DNA of 64,000 nt from Drosophila persimilis (taxonomy: Eukaryota > Arthropoda > Insecta > Diptera > Drosophilidae), in NCBI RefSeq assembly GCF_003286085.1, contig NW_020825288.1:14136001-14200000 (forward strand), read 5' to 3'. Within the stretch, counting starts at the first letter, position 1, and every line of letters begins with the position of its first letter. A model generated the notes under the pieces. That model searched no databases, was not told the origin of the DNA, and worked only from the letters and a program-made list of their open reading frames with translations. A program made the translations under genes and the position numbers. Positions 33,901-46,660 of the stretch are shown piece by piece.

Positions 33901-36841
33901 CTTAACGACTCTCTGCACTTGGGCGAATGATTGATTGTTCGCTTGGTTTCATAATAGTACATATGTATGTGATTGTCATTAAAACATCTGGGAAGCCATC
34001 AAGTGACTATCAATATGATTTATTCAGCCATTAATTATATATATTTGAGTTCTTTATGTTCTTGTTTTTGCGCTCGTATTGCTTTTATTAAATGGAAGAC
34101 CGCCGCCAGTCCGTCCAGAGTCAGAGTATTTTCCGAGTGACAAGTGATCGGTAGATAAGATTGTAGCCATTGTTCAAAGTATCGCCCGAACCATGGGACC
34201 ATAGGAAAGTGCGAGGGAGTACAACGGCTGCAGCCTTCCTTTTTTTTATTTTATGATCAATTTATGGTATAATACAAGATATACTACACACAATACATGT
34301 ATGTGCCGGAAAATAACCTACAAACAAAGGCTTTTTCTGTGGGAAACAAAAGACTTGAAGTATCAGCCTATACTATATAATAACGCCCTATCGTTTTTCG
34401 TCTAAGAGTCAAGGCTAATGCCATTCGATGCCTCTACAAAATACTACAAAATATCGTCTGATTCTGTTCATTCCCACACAAAATGCTGACTTATCATTTG
34501 TTACTCCCATTTTGTTTTTTTTCTTTCGAATCACAATCAAAACAATTCGAGCCATATCAGCCATAGATTTCTTAGAGCTCAATTCGAACCGGTTGGGCGG
34601 ACAAAAGATAAACTTTATATATAGAAAATCCGTAATCCGTAATCAGAAATAGCCCCCAAGGAAAAATATATTAAAATAATACCCCGAAAAACAAACAAAG
34701 ATAGAACCCAAAACCAGTCTTTGGGCTGCCGACAGTGCAATGTGAAGCAGAAACTTGATGATAATTATCCAATCCAAGAGATAGCAGCTTCGAAGATCTG
34801 ATGATCGGTTGACTCACAATTTTGGCATTCCCCAAGATGCGGCAACGGTTTATGGGGGTCTTTGGGGGGCTTTCACGCGTCTCAAAGTAGGTTTTTTTTT
34901 CAATTCCTGGCTGGTAATTTGTAAATTTTATGTGGAACGGCCTTGGACACTTTTGAAAGTACACATGATACACATTTCTCTTTCGACATAACTTTGAATA
35001 AATGAGGTTTTTGGGATAGATTCAATATTGAATATTATGGAAGTCGAAATACGAAAATGTCCATCCCATAAACACCTAGACTAAGGTCGCTTATCCGAAT
35101 AAATCGAGTACTTACTTATTCGAAACAGAAACCAAGTCAGAATTAGTGTTGCCAAATGGTAAGATATTCCCAAAAAACCAAGGTTTGTGACCCAATTTTG
35201 AAACGATACATATAAAAGTATGCTTCAACTTAAAGTCAACCCGCAGCATGGCCCGAAACAATTACCAAATCAGGGGGGAGGTTGGAGTTTCGACTGTCGG
35301 GTGTGGGTGAACACAGTCAACTGATTAGTGAAGGCCAGATACGGGCCACAAACTTATTCAAATGCAATTCAAAAAGTGTGTCAGTCTGGCGCTATCGCTG
35401 AAGGACAGACCGGGGCTCTGCTCTGGATTGTGCGGATGGGTGCACACTGCACTGGTGCAGTGTGACCCCAAAACACAACCAATGCAAGATGGCGTCGTTG
35501 TGTGCGAAAGAGATGCTAACAAAACCGGACACCGCGGTGGGAGGGGGGCCATTGAACCCCAACGATAAGAAGGAGAGCCCCGAACCGCCAAGGTTAAGGA
35601 TATTTTTAGACAGCAAAAGGAATGCAGCGCGGTATCAACTTTATACCCAGCAAAACCCCGCGTATGTGCAATGTGCATTTGGCCCAATTAGAGGCGGCTG
35701 CAGTCCAGCGTGTAAAATGCATTTTGTGTTCGGTTTAATGCTGTTTCTCCATTCCGCACAAACTCATTTGCAATTCAGTCGGAGAGCCGCCGCATAAGTT
35801 GATTGCGGCTACGGCTGCGACTGCGACTGCGACTGCCACTGCTTTTGGCCAGATGTGACTGTGGGGCTTACTCATCGCATTGGTTCGTTGGCCACGATCT
35901 TAGCCCACTTTGGTGGCATTCGCACTCGCTCCACAGCCAGCAACAAAACCGAAAAAGATGAAAGAAAGACCAGGTTGGGCACCCAGGGCAAAAGATACTC
36001 CTGAGGGTACGAGTATTTGCAACCGATCCTCGCGTGTCGTGTAGGGTACACAAAAGTAACATTCAACCAATGCTGTGTTTTTCCTTGGGTAATGCGAGAG
36101 CATTTCGACATGATCGTATTTCAGAGAATAATTTATTATTTTGTTTGGCTATTGCCGTGTGGCTTTTGGCTTGGTCTTTCTTAAATGCGGCTAAGCACTT
36201 TGGCTCCACCGCCACCGAACCCAGTCCGTCCGTTGCCTACTCCTACCTTCCCCTTCCCCTCCTCTACGATTCTGTCTGCTGCCGATCTTGGAGTGGTGTT
36301 GGTTATATACAAGTATTCTCTGTGTGTGTGTGTGTATTGTGTGCATTCATATCGACTTTGGCTTCACTCCAAGAGCTAACGACCGCTTATAGCCTTTCAT
36401 ATTCTGCCTCTCTGGCCCGCAGAAATGTTGCAAAAAAATATTAATGACAAGAAAAAAGCAAACACAGAAATCGATTTCATTTTTTTTCAAGAAAGCCAAC
36501 AAAGTCGGAGAAAAGAAGCCCGTTAGGCGTGAATTTGAGTATCTTTTACTTTGTTCAAACTGAAAATGAATGGAAGAACGAAACTGTATCCGATTGGACT
36601 TGGAAGGAAGGAATACACTTACAAGGAATACACTCTATAGTACAGTTTCGTTGAGTAAACTGCTTGGATCAACAAGCAGTCCTGAGAAGGCTGTACTTCT
36701 TGCAAGCAGTGCACATTTTACAAGAGTTTCTTAGAGGTTTCGAAAATGTTTAACCAATATTTTGTTGCTCAAATCGAGAGCCCCCCTAACCTTGCACAAA
36801 ATCCTCGAACACTCTCCCTTCTCCCTGCTTTTGTGACTCAC
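30961..36841. other. probable long intron of the LysM gene
   Basis: AT-rich with many short simple sequences and G runs (31710-31718, 32036-32046, 32081-32090). A motif 1 match (CAGTGTGACCC) lies at 35457-35467. Its surroundings include a 111-codon plus frame with no recognisable domain. No gene is supported. Confidence 0.45.
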
Positions 36842-36953
36842 CTGCGAATGCAGTTTCCAATCTTTGTAGGCCTTCACAATGTAATCCATTTCCGGTGTAT
36901 CTTTTAGGTGGTTTATTGATCTCAATCTTCTCTTTATACAACTGAAGAAGAAC
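36842..36953 (-). CDS. candidate distal 5' exon of the LysM gene
   Basis: On the minus strand, a TTCTTCTTCAG acceptor is followed by about 100 bases and a consensus GTGAGTC donor. One frame has ATG at 36889 and encodes MDYIVKAYKDWKLHSQ. It would join in phase 0 to FQEIVPD and then the LysM start MDD, adding 23 residues. Codon use and the two splice sites look real, whereas the flanks look non-coding. The same exon is open in another frame, so the reading is not certain. Confidence 0.45.
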
Positions 36954-39900
36954 ATAAAAAATACTTAGTATTTGTGGGGCACCTCACTCACATATAAAAT
37001 ATACGTATTATGTTTTTTATTCGCCTTCTTTATCAATTCTATTGTTCATTTACATATTTTTCTTACACAATTATGGAATTATTCCGTGATTATATATTTA
37101 TTTTTTTATTTTTGCTGCAATCAAATTTCCGTTGTGCAATTTAAGAGCAATTGTTTTATCTGACTTTACTTTAGTTGCGGGGTTTTTTTTGCGCTTTAGT
37201 CAAGGCTGCTTTTGGTCTTGTCTTTCGTTTCGTTTTGGTTTTGTGTCTTTTTACACTTGTGCAAATCTTCAGAGTAGCTCCAGACTCGTGGGCGGTTGTC
37301 TGTGTGGGTGTAGGTGTATGTGTATATGTATTTGTTTTCCGTCTGCGACAAACGACAGCATACGGCATTCGGCAACAACGTTTGTGTACCGCGTTTCGTG
37401 ATCTTTTACCAGGTTCTGACTCTGTACTTTTTTATCTACAAAAAGTTCATTTATTTTACAGATTTTCTTGCCATGATTATTGTCTGTATTTTTCGCTGTG
37501 GCTGTGGCTGTTTGGGAAACAACGCCACCGTTTTGTTTGTCACAATGCAAATGAATACAGAAACGTAAGTATATAAATATACAATTAAAGCATTATATTA
37601 TTTTCTGGTCTCTGCGGGCGATCCGGGAACGGGACTCGACGCCGGGCCACGCTTGGCAACAACGGTCAACAGTTAACCGTAACTCAAACTAGAGCGGGTT
37701 TTTGCCCCGTTTTCTAATGTTTAGTTGCGTTTATTTCACTTAATTTTGTTATTATATTATTTTTGTTGTATTTCTTTTTGACACTCACACAAACTTAGAA
37801 CGACGACGGCGGCGACAACGCGAGCGGCAGCTCAGTTTTTCGCAGCGCACACGATTAGCCTAAACAGACACACTAACTAGAAAACACAGCCTTGAGGGAG
37901 GGGGAAGGCGCTGCTGCTACTGCTGCTGCTACTGCTGCTGCTGCTAGGGGCAATGCCAAGTGCCAACCAACTTCAAACAGCTCTCGAAAACAACTGATTG
38001 GAGGCAAGCGCCAACGCCAACCCGGTGGAGACCGACAGCGGAGCGCGATCGTCAGAGCTGGCAGCTGGTCTCTCTCTCTCTCGCGCAGTGGCTGTCGCTC
38101 CCTCTCTCTCTTGTGCAAATAGATGGTTCTACCATTAAGCTTAAGTTTCATTCAAGAAGGAAATAAGCTCTCTCTCGCTTGGACCCTCTTTCCTGCACTT
38201 TGTCGACTGCTCTCTGGCTGCTGCTCTCTCTCTCAGCTGCACTATGTTTTGGGTGAACGCTCTCTTAGTTAAGCCCAAGTTGCAATCCCAATCAGAGGGC
38301 AGATACAGCAGATATACAAATGAGAGTATGGACAGATGGACATCTGGGCACGGCCGGCACTCGTATCCCACCTGATTGTGCCTAATTCAAGTGATAATAG
38401 TGATAGCAAACACACTGGAACTAGGCAGCAGTGCGGGCAGCGAGAGAGCGACAGATAGAACGCATAGAAATGGTCTCTATAAACATGTGCTAATCACTTA
38501 AGCAGCTTTTGCCGCTCTCTCTCTGTTCCTCTCTCTCTCGCTCCGTGATTATTAAATGATAACTGGGAGATTGTTGCGATTGTTGAAACTGGAAGTTTTT
38601 CTTACTATTTGTTGGGGACAATGGCGCATTATTCGTCATAGAACAGAATAGCCTAATTAGCATTCAAGATAATCGTACGCTCCGAAAAGGAATTCCTTTA
38701 TTTAAATGGAATGGGGAACTTTCCTGGGGAAACGCGAACGTCATCGTTTGCAAATGCAGATTACGGGAAAGTTCGAAAAAAAAGAAATTTATTTTTAGCA
38801 TCCGCATGATAATGCTGTCAAAACAAAAGTTTCATTATGATTCTGCTGTTTGGACATAGATAAGCCCCGAACCGCCTGTCCTACAAGGTAATCCATGTTA
38901 GATATATTGTTATCGATGGACCTTATCTTTTTTTTCCAAAACTAAAACAACAAACTAAGGAAAAACGGGGAACAAATGCGTCAGCTGTCAAAACAATCTA
39001 CAGGGAAAGCTATTTTAGGGGGGAGGGGAGGGAGATGCTTGATATAGAGACAGATTCTTCTGACTTGCCAAATTTCTCACTTGATAATTTTACAGAGTTG
39101 ACAACAGTTGACTTGTAAATTTCCAAGGTTTCCATTGGTTCGAAAAGTTCTAAACAAATTCAGACGTTTTGTTTGACGTCCCCCTAGGTGACCCTTTTAC
39201 TATATTTTTCCTGATAACACCGACCATGTGGATCGAGATTGCCTTTGCTTTGTCATCGACTCTGTCCGATCGAAACTTTGCAGACAGAAATGATTAAATT
39301 TCTTGCGAATAAAAGTGAAACGGCAACAATAGAAATGACGTTGATAAGTCACAGCTCCTGCCCGGCGCCCAAATCTACTTCAATATATGTATTTGATTTA
39401 TGAATCAAAAATGTGTTAATTACACAAACACGTACAAATCGTTGACCAAAATTATTTGTTTACTTCGCGCCTTGACCGTCCACAAAAGCGCTTTTGGTGT
39501 CTTTCCAACATTTTTTTGGCTAATAGCTTGGGCAAAGAGCAGAAAAGTGGCCCAACTGACAGGTTGTTTATGTCGGTCCACACATCATAGCTTCATTATG
39601 AGAACGCATCTAATCCGATCTGCATATTTGGGGGAATAATGAAGGCCCAAAAGTGGTGTAATTGAAATTTGCGTGTTAGCAGCGGGGCCCTGGTCATCTG
39701 ATATCCCTTTTTGGGAATACCCTTTCCCAGGCCCAATATCAATTAGGAACTTTTGAGAGTCACGAATCATAAATTTGGAGTTAATCCTTCACTGAGTCAA
39801 GGCTATGTGCTTCACAACCTTAGTTCTAATCAATTTAATTACCACCAAATGAATCAATTAGCAGTTACACAAGCTTCAAAAGAAAAGATCAGCTTGAATT

Positions 39901-40000
39901 CATTTTAAAATAAATTTCTACGCGCGTTAGTAAGTTTCATATCAGTCGGAAATTGTCATGCATCAATATCGATTCCAACTCTTCGTTTTTTCCAATATTT
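36954..40000. other. upstream region of the LysM gene, GAGA-rich
   Basis: CTCTCTCTC stretches at 38069-38115, 38168-38243 and 38514-38543, and CTGCTGCTACTGCTGCTG at 37911-37945, suggest an active promoter region near 37.8-38.3 kb, probably the distal start of the LysM gene. 39.0-40.0 kb has no recognisable feature. Confidence 0.35.
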
Positions 40001-41460
40001 TTTGTCTCCCTTACGTTGTCACTGTTTTTTGCTGACATTTTTTTTTTTAGCCGTGTTTTAGTCCAAATACAATAAAACGCTGTACTGAAAAGTAATCAAT
40101 CAGGTAGAACATTTATTCATTAATAGCCTAAAATTATGTGGGCAGAGCAAATAGTTTTAGTTAGGCAGCATTATTCAACGGAATAAAGAAATTGAACAAT
40201 TGGAACGATTTTTCTCTTACGTTTTATTAAGTTTCATTTGTTTGACCATTTGCGCTTAAACCTTTTTTGTTTGACCATTTTCGCTAAAACATTTTTTACG
40301 AAAAATTCAATAAAAGCAAGTATTTAGAATAAGCCAGTTAAGTAGAAAAATTATTCATAAATCGTATAAAATTATGTGGGCATAGATAAAGGCCCGGTTA
40401 ACAACATTTAAGTCCTTGTCGCTCACTTTCAAAAAAGTTAGATTTGGCGCGCACCACTCGGTATATTTTGAAAATGAGACCGTATATTTCGGTGCTGTTC
40501 TGAGGGTCATACTGCAGAAATACTGGTTTTCGCCGCGCTCCCATGGTATTTTTGTCCATTTTCTTCAATCTATTAATTTCATTTTCAATGTAATATAGAA
40601 ATCCAATAAATGCAAGTATTTTGAATAGGCCAATCATGTTTAGAATTGATTCATTAATCGTATAAAATTGAGTGGGCATGGCTAAATGTTCCATATAGTT
40701 AGTATTATTCAACGGAACAAAGAATTGGTCGTTTTTTGAATCGAATTTGATTTCGCCGCAGTTCGCCGCAGTTCGCTTTAGCAACAATGAGTCTCGTTCC
40801 ATACACAATGTTGCACATTCCATACACACTGTTGCGGCAACATTTACTTGAAAACCGTATTTTAGTCAAAATAAAATACATAAAGGTAATTAAAAGAAGC
40901 AATCTTGTAGAAAATGCATTTATCTATGGGATAAAGCTAAGTGGGCATCTATAGCCTGAAATATAGACAATACCCGATTCGCCGCAGTTTCGCTATTGCA
41001 ACAATGAGTCTCATTCCATACACCAACATGTTGCTAATTCCATGCACACATACCCTGTGGGAAATGGATGTTATAGAATTGTGAATACGTTTGTCTTCCA
41101 AGGCTCAGGATCGACATAAATATATACAAGATACAAATAATGTACTTGAATATGTCTAAAGAATATCAATTTGAGAAAAGGTCTTAATAAATTACGTTTG
41201 ATCTTCATATAAAATTAGCGAAATAGGGTGTACAAAGGGCTATACACGCATCACGTCTTCAAATACCAGCAACATTGCGAATCTTTTTTGGTGGAACTTT
41301 TTCGTTTAAACCTTTTTTTACGCAAAATCCAATAAAAGCAAGGACTAAAAACTAACCAATTGTGTAGAAAATTGATGCATTAATTGGATAAAATTGAGTG
41401 GGCATGGCTAAATGTTCCATATAGCTAGTAATATTCGGCGGAATATCAAAAACAAGGAAT
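40000..41460. repeat. cluster of five dispersed-repeat units
   Basis: A block of about 80 bases (AATCCAATAAA.GCAAG, then GTAGAAAATT, CATTAAT.G.ATAAAATT, GTGGGCAT) occurs at 40060-40150, 40305-40384, 40598-40680, 40868-40952 and 41325-41405. The units are spaced about 245-455 bases and all point the same way. Further shared blocks are CAACAATGAGTCTC.TTCCATACAC (40780 and 40999) and TAGTAATATTC.GCGGAATATC (41429). The family is the reverse of the copies at 13.4-13.8 kb. Confidence 0.8.
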
Positions 41461-41545
41461 ATGTATAATAAAACTTGAATGCGTCAGTATATTTGCGGTA
41501 TATTTTTAGAATGAGGTGGTATATTTTGGTATATTTTATCGATAG
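41461..41545 (+). promoter_or_regulatory. TfIIA-S promoter: motif 6 array and DRE
   Basis: Four GGTATATTT/CAGTATATTT elements lie between 41484 and 41538 and run directly into TATCGATA (DRE) at 41537-41544. The start codon is 70 bases further. The array is continuous with the repeat cluster upstream. Confidence 0.75.
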
Positions 41546-41613
41546 ACACTGCGGCAACCGAGCGTGAAAATTTTAATTAAAAAACTCAATTTTTCGGTAA
41601 AAAGAACGCAATA

Positions 41614-42043
41614 ATGTCCTACCAGCTGTACCGCAACACCACCCTGGGCAATACGTTGCAGGAGAGTCTAGACGAGCTGATCCAGGTGAGTCGCAGCGTG
41701 CGGAAACAAGATGGCTCACAGTCTGGCCTGTCTGCATTTTTGCGCATCGCGAATGCAATAATTAAACAATAACTTTTGTTGCCCTTCTGCCTTGCAGTAC
41801 GGCCAGATCACGCCGGGACTGGCCTTCAAGGTGCTCCTCCAGTTCGACAAGAGCATCAACAATGCCCTAAACCAGCGCGTAAAGGCGCGCGTCACCTTCA
41901 AGGCGGGCAAGCTGAACACCTACCGTTTCTGTGACAATGTCTGGACGCTGATGCTGAACGATGTGGAATTTCGCGAGGTGCACGAATTCGTCAAGGTGGA
42001 CAAGGTGAAGATTGTGGCCTGCGATGGCAAGAGCGAGTTCTAG
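41614..42043 (+). CDS. TfIIA-S: TFIIA small (gamma) subunit
   Basis: Two exons, 41614..41685 and 41798..42043, give 105 residues. The start [24 protein letters not shown] forms the helical half and is followed by [21 protein letters not shown]. The second half ([27 protein letters not shown] and [10 protein letters not shown]) forms the beta-barrel. All are hallmark TFIIA-gamma sequences and match the fly TfIIA-S length of about 106. The protein stabilises TBP on the TATA box with the alpha/beta subunits in the nucleus. The intron is in phase 0 with GTGAGT and CTTGCAG. An AATAAA near 42217 can serve as the polyadenylation signal. Confidence 0.97.
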
Positions 42044-42242
42044 CACTGTCATTGGCCAGAGAATATTTATATTTGTAAGATTTATATTTGTTAAGAATCC
42101 TTTACATCCACCATTGGTGAAGAGTTGACGACCATGCAGACCTATCAAGAGTCCCACCTCGACCCACAAAAGCAACACCAAGAATTGTCAGAGGGCCTTG
42201 GTCGTCGAACTTTAAAATAAATATCGTGAAACTGTTAAGGAC

Positions 42243-43003
42243 TCTGTGTCATGAATGTTACTTGCCCCTGGAGGACAACCATCCATGCTGGATGCCGTAG
42301 GTGACGGCTACTTCGCCCTGGCGAATATCAAGTCGGAGGCTGGTGTTGGCAGGAGATGTTGGGCCTATATATTATTCTTTTACGTTGAAATAGGGCGAAC
42401 CACAAAGCTGCCACTTTAGATGAGGCACCAATACACCCTCTCCTTTACAAATCTGACATCACCTTTCCAGGCAACGTTTACTCGAGCGGGTGGATCACAG
42501 ACGAACAACCACTAACAGAAAATGTATGGTATGGTGAGGGGAACAGCAAAAACAGAGGCTATACTTCGCTTGTCAATCGTTGCGGACTTCTGCATCAACA
42601 AGAGATGTATCGTTGGACGTTGTACTCCGATCTGAATCCCCAGCCGTACTATGGGCCACCATCGCCTGGATATCCATCGGAGTCAACAGCAACAGCGGAT
42701 GAGAGATTTTCTAAGGCCAAGGCGGAGCAGACACCAGACTCCAGGTGCTCCTCACAATCTGCAACCTGTCACTCGTTATCTTCTGCAACTTCCCAATATC
42801 ATTCGGCATTGTCCCCGTTGCATCTGAAGGCCAAACATCAATCTTCAGGGACGACAAGTTATGAAGAGATGGTGCCTCCAGTCGTGGATCATTCACCTCC
42901 AACTTCAAAAATGTCTATGCTCCAACGAAAACTGCCGTGGAACCGAGGATTCCGAGCATATGGAGACTTACAAAACGGATGTTGCAGTTGCATAGACTTG
43001 TAA
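42243..43003 (+). pseudogene. unidentified spliced-looking reading frame, possibly a decayed or young gene
   Basis: The frame encoding GQPSMLDAVGDGYFALANIKSE begins near 42266 and reaches a GTGTTGG donor-like site after SEAG. A CACCTTTCCAG acceptor at 42470 joins it in frame to GNVYSSGWITDEQPL. It then stays open for 177 codons to TAA at 43003, through NPQPYYGPPSPGYP and a Ser/Thr/Gln-rich part. The composition resembles the flexible part of a transcription factor. No domain is recognised and no upstream start with good context was found. It begins 200 bases after TfIIA-S. It may be a pseudogene fragment, a lineage-specific gene or chance. Confidence 0.4.
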
Positions 43004-43039
43004 TTGCAACTTCCGTCTTCTGGGTCTCCATATGCTCGG
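42952..43039. repeat. long hairpin at the 3' end of the unidentified frame
   Basis: CCGAGCATATGGAGAC (42952-42967) is the perfect reverse complement of 43024-43039. Towards the loop, ACGGATGTTGCA and TGCAACTTCCGT pair with one mismatch, giving arms of about 35 bases and a loop near 18. Confidence 0.85.
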
Positions 43040-44080
43040 TATTGTCGGCATCTACACAGTTCTCGTTGGATTTTGCAGTTCTATGAGATTAGAGAGGTGA
43101 ATAGTCTCCATGCAGTTCTCGTCCGCCGCAAGTCTGCCGTCTCCTTTTTTTAGTTTACAAGCTAAAACAATGAAAAAAAAAAAACATTTTGGTACATTGC
43201 TCTTTAAATCTTAAGATTTAAATCGCTCCTTAAATCAAGATTATGAAACTCCAAAAAAATATTCACTGAATAATATTATTTAGGAAAAAACACAATTGAA
43301 GCCAAAACACAACTGAAATTTTAAACGTTCAACCCAAGTTCGGTGATACAAAATAGGTCTAGAATTGGTCAACAAGAAATTGTGGGAGACACTGCTGGAA
43401 AATAGTGTTTTAATCATAGTTTTGATTTTTATTTTGATAAAGCTATCATAATCCGATGTCAGCTATATTATTGTTATTTTCGAAATAAACGGATGTTACC
43501 GCCGAATTGAACTTCCACCTATCGCACAAAAGTACCAATATTTCTGTGCAAGCTGTGCATCGATATGTAGAATCAAAAGTCGGGTATACTTGTTCTAACG
43601 ACATGTAACAACAGTAAAACAGTCACAGTTTGCTGGAAAATCGGAAAATTATTTCCGTTGAATCCATATTCACATAGTGTTTAAAATTTTTTCCAGTCAA
43701 AAGAACATTACCTGCAAAATGGTTCTTCCATGTCTAGCTCACACACCTTGCACATTCTAGTATTTTCCAGTGTAATTTAAGACGTATGAACCACCCTCTT
43801 GTCCAATGTAGAAATCGTGTAGAAATTCCATTTAGAGCCATGTCACGGGCTACATTGAATACTAATTCGTAGTCAGCATCGAATTCCTGGTCGTTTGCCA
43901 TAAGAGTCTCAATTTGTTCAAAAATTTCAGAGAAAATACATGTTACACTGGCACTTTCATGTAGTGTAACCTATGTAGCATAGGTGTATCTAGAGTGTAA
44001 TTACCATGTCAAGCTATTAGTTCAGTGGACATTTTTGCTTGCCCGCTTTAGCTTAAACCATATTTTATAAGCAATACAAT
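43040..44080. other. intergenic, no gene seen
   Basis: AT-rich, with an A run near 43172 and no coding frame. CAGTTCTCGT occurs at 43059 and 43112, echoing the hairpin flanks. Confidence 0.4.
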
Positions 44081-44290
44081 AGAGATGAAAACTTAAATTT
44101 AACCAGTCTTAAAGGAAATTGACTTAATAATCGCATAATGTAATGAGTTCAGAGCTGAGAGTCTTAGCTAGCTAGTAATATTCAACCGAATATCAAAAAC
44201 GAGGAATACGTGCAACTTGATACAAATAATTCGTCAGTATATTTACGGTATGTTTCGAGATTTGTGACGTAGTTCGGTACATTTCTGATC
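44080..44290 (+). repeat. repeat copy ending in a degenerate promoter cassette
   Basis: GCTAGCTAGTAATATTC.ACCGAATATCAAAAAC matches 41429-41455. It is followed by GTCAGTATATTTACGGTATGTTT (variants), TCGGTACATTTC and ATCGATAAG, the same order as upstream of TfIIA-S but more diverged. It lies about 200 bases before the likely start of the next plus-strand gene. Confidence 0.65.
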
Positions 44291-44499
44291 GATAAGTCCG
44301 CGGGTCCCACTGAAGCCTAGCCATTCAGAAAAATGGTCTCACAAATTATTCTGCCGCGACAATGAAAACAACAAAAAAGAAGTGCCGATTTTGTTCCTGA
44401 ATTCTGAGATCCGTTGATAAATTAAAAAATATATATATCACTAATATTCGATATATCAATATATAATCAACGTCGCTAGTCAAACAGTTTATTACAAGT

Positions 44500-45503
44500 G
44501 AATCGTCGTCGGTTTTTTGTCGTCACGCCTGCATATTACTGTTAAAAATAAAACGAAAAACGTCTTAGAATAGCGTTCTGCGAATGTTTATGCCATTTGT
44601 TGAAACAATCGAAATCAAAGGCCGCGAGCGCGCGAGATGCGGAAGAGCCAAACGGCGGCAACCATTGTTTATGTGTGCAGCAGCAGCGAAATAATCGCCA
44701 AAAATTAATGAGAAATAGTGCCCCTGCCCCCTGCAGCAAGTGCATTAATAGGTTGCCGCACAAATCATATTCCAGTAGAGGTAAAAAAAATTCAAAAATT
44801 CAGAGTGGAAATATCTAAAGTGCATTGCGAATTGCGTGTTAATTTTGTTGTGCATAATTATAGCGATTTTATTATAAAATAAAGTGGAGAAGCAAAAAAG
44901 GCATGCAGAAAGATGAGAAAGAGTAAACTCTGCGTTGGCGGTGGGCAGAGCGGGAGAGCAGCAGCATAAGAAAACAAAGCTCGACGTTGCTGTCGGGCGT
45001 CACGTCTCTGTTCTGTTTGCTGTGGCTGCGCAGAGGCAGAGGCAGCAGATGAAAGGTGTAATTTAAATAAAAGACGTTAATAAAAGAATATACGTAGCGC
45101 TCATTAAAAGCGAATCTCTGTTGTTGCCATACATTTTATGGCCGCTGCTGCTGCCCTCTGTCTTGTTTTGGTTTTTGTTTTTTATCGGTAGTCCAATTGG
45201 ACCTCCTGCAGCGTCGACGCCAACGCCAACGCCAGCGCAGACGTTGACTGCACCTCTTTAATGTTAATTGTTTCTACTTCTAGGAAGTACAATATCGCTC
45301 AGATATAAATAATTATATTAAAAATCAAATAATCAAAAAAAAAATCTATACATGTATAATCCCTAAAGGTTTAACAAAAAGATCGTCAAAATTAATTTCC
45401 GTCGCATTAAAATCTTTACCTCAAAACTGGATTATAACCGATCCGTTGACATTGGCGTGCAGCAGGAAAACAATTCGGGGGTAACCAACAAAATGGTGAA
45501 ACG
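44500..45503 (+). CDS. 5' exon of a plus-strand gene with an 11-base coding end
   Basis: ATG at 45493 in a good context (ACAAAATGG) encodes MVK plus two bases and is cut by a consensus GTAAGT donor at 45504. The region from about 44.5 kb is probably its 5' UTR, perhaps itself spliced. Only three residues are visible, so the protein cannot be identified. The following intron appears to run past 64000, as in fly developmental or neural genes with giant first introns. The real coding part here is 45493-45503. Confidence 0.5.
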
Positions 45504-46109
45504 GTAAGTCTCAAACACCTTTCTTATCCGAAATGTATTTCTAGTCAGTCAAATGGATCGATATCGATCCATCCCCCATATATCGCGATCACTGTGGTTC
45601 GTTAACCCATTTTGACAGGGCAATTAGCGGCATCCAGACACTGTTTATGGCCTCTCTAATACACACATATGTATGTATGTGTGAGGGGAGGAATATGGAT
45701 TTGCGTTGCACTTTGTGTGGAGTGTGGTGTGTTTCAGGTCTATTGAACCTACCGACCGACCTGATAAACACTCGTACAAATTATAACGCAATTTTTGATT
45801 GCTTTCTTTTTTTTTGTATTCCTTCTCTTTGGACAATCGTTTGGGTTCGTTCTCTTAATCGTTGATTCTACGTTTCTCAACATTTCTGCGGCGCAATGCA
45901 AGATTGCCGCATTCTATTTATATGCGCATTTCGTCACTCCCGCCACTCCTCTCCTTCTCTTCATGCTTTGAGAGAGCTCCAAAGTGGGCAAACAACAAGC
46001 AACCCCCGGTTTGGAAAAACACCCCTCTGGGTGCAGCCACCACCACCGCCGCCGCCGCCACCGTCGCACCACCAACGGTCTTTCAGACGGAATACATTTT
46101 CGTGTACGT

Positions 46110-46133
46110 CCCCCCCCCCCCCCCCCCCCCCCC
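46110..46133. repeat. poly-C run of about 24
   Basis: An uninterrupted C tract. It follows a CCACCACCGCCGCCGCC trinucleotide stretch at 46038-46070. Length is likely to be polymorphic or assembly-sensitive. Confidence 0.9.
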
Positions 46134-46628
46134 AAACAAAATACCAATTCAGAAGAATACAAATCCAGATCCAAGGAAAATTGTTCTCTCCTTTGGACAC
46201 TAAACCCTTTTCAACAACAGATGGTTTTCTAGTGGGTTTTTTCAAAGTCCGAGAACCACTATCCACTGCTTTCTATTGTACCGATGTCACGAACTTGGCG
46301 TCTTATACATGGGTATACCCCTTTCGTCCTGAAGGATATAGCCGTATAACAACATCATTGAAGGAATGACAGCAAAAACAGAAAAGCGGCATTCAGATCA
46401 ACGCATGCGCATATTGACGTCACGACCACAGAAACGGCAACAAAGATGCGGATAGCATCTGCAACAAAAACTGTAAGCAGAGTCCGGTTCGCGGAGTTGC
46501 CTGCAATTTGATTTTATACACGATTTAATGCATTTTCATCTGCTTGCCTCCAAAATAGCCCTCTGTCTGTGCTGCTGTCGCTGTCGCTGCCTCTGCCTCT
46601 GCCTACATAAATAACTGCATACGTTGCA

Positions 46629-46629
<1 letters not shown>

Positions 46630-46660
<31 letters not shown>
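46630..46660. repeat. (CT)n microsatellite
   Basis: About 14 CT units; on the other strand these are GAGA-factor type sites. Similar (GA)n tracts occur at 49101-49118, 52227-52250, 61344-61361 and 61466-61487, and (GT)n at 47465-47487. Confidence 0.9.

Noticed and set aside
35462-35797. 111-codon plus frame after a motif 1-like site
   Set aside because: No domain, no splice support and unlike fly coding sequence; the motif match alone is weak.
37892-38371. Ala/Arg- and Ser-rich frames near 38 kb
   Set aside because: Produced by GCT and CT simple repeats in a probable promoter region.
45914-46266. Long glycine/proline frames on both strands
   Set aside because: They arise from the poly-C run and the CCG/CCA repeats.
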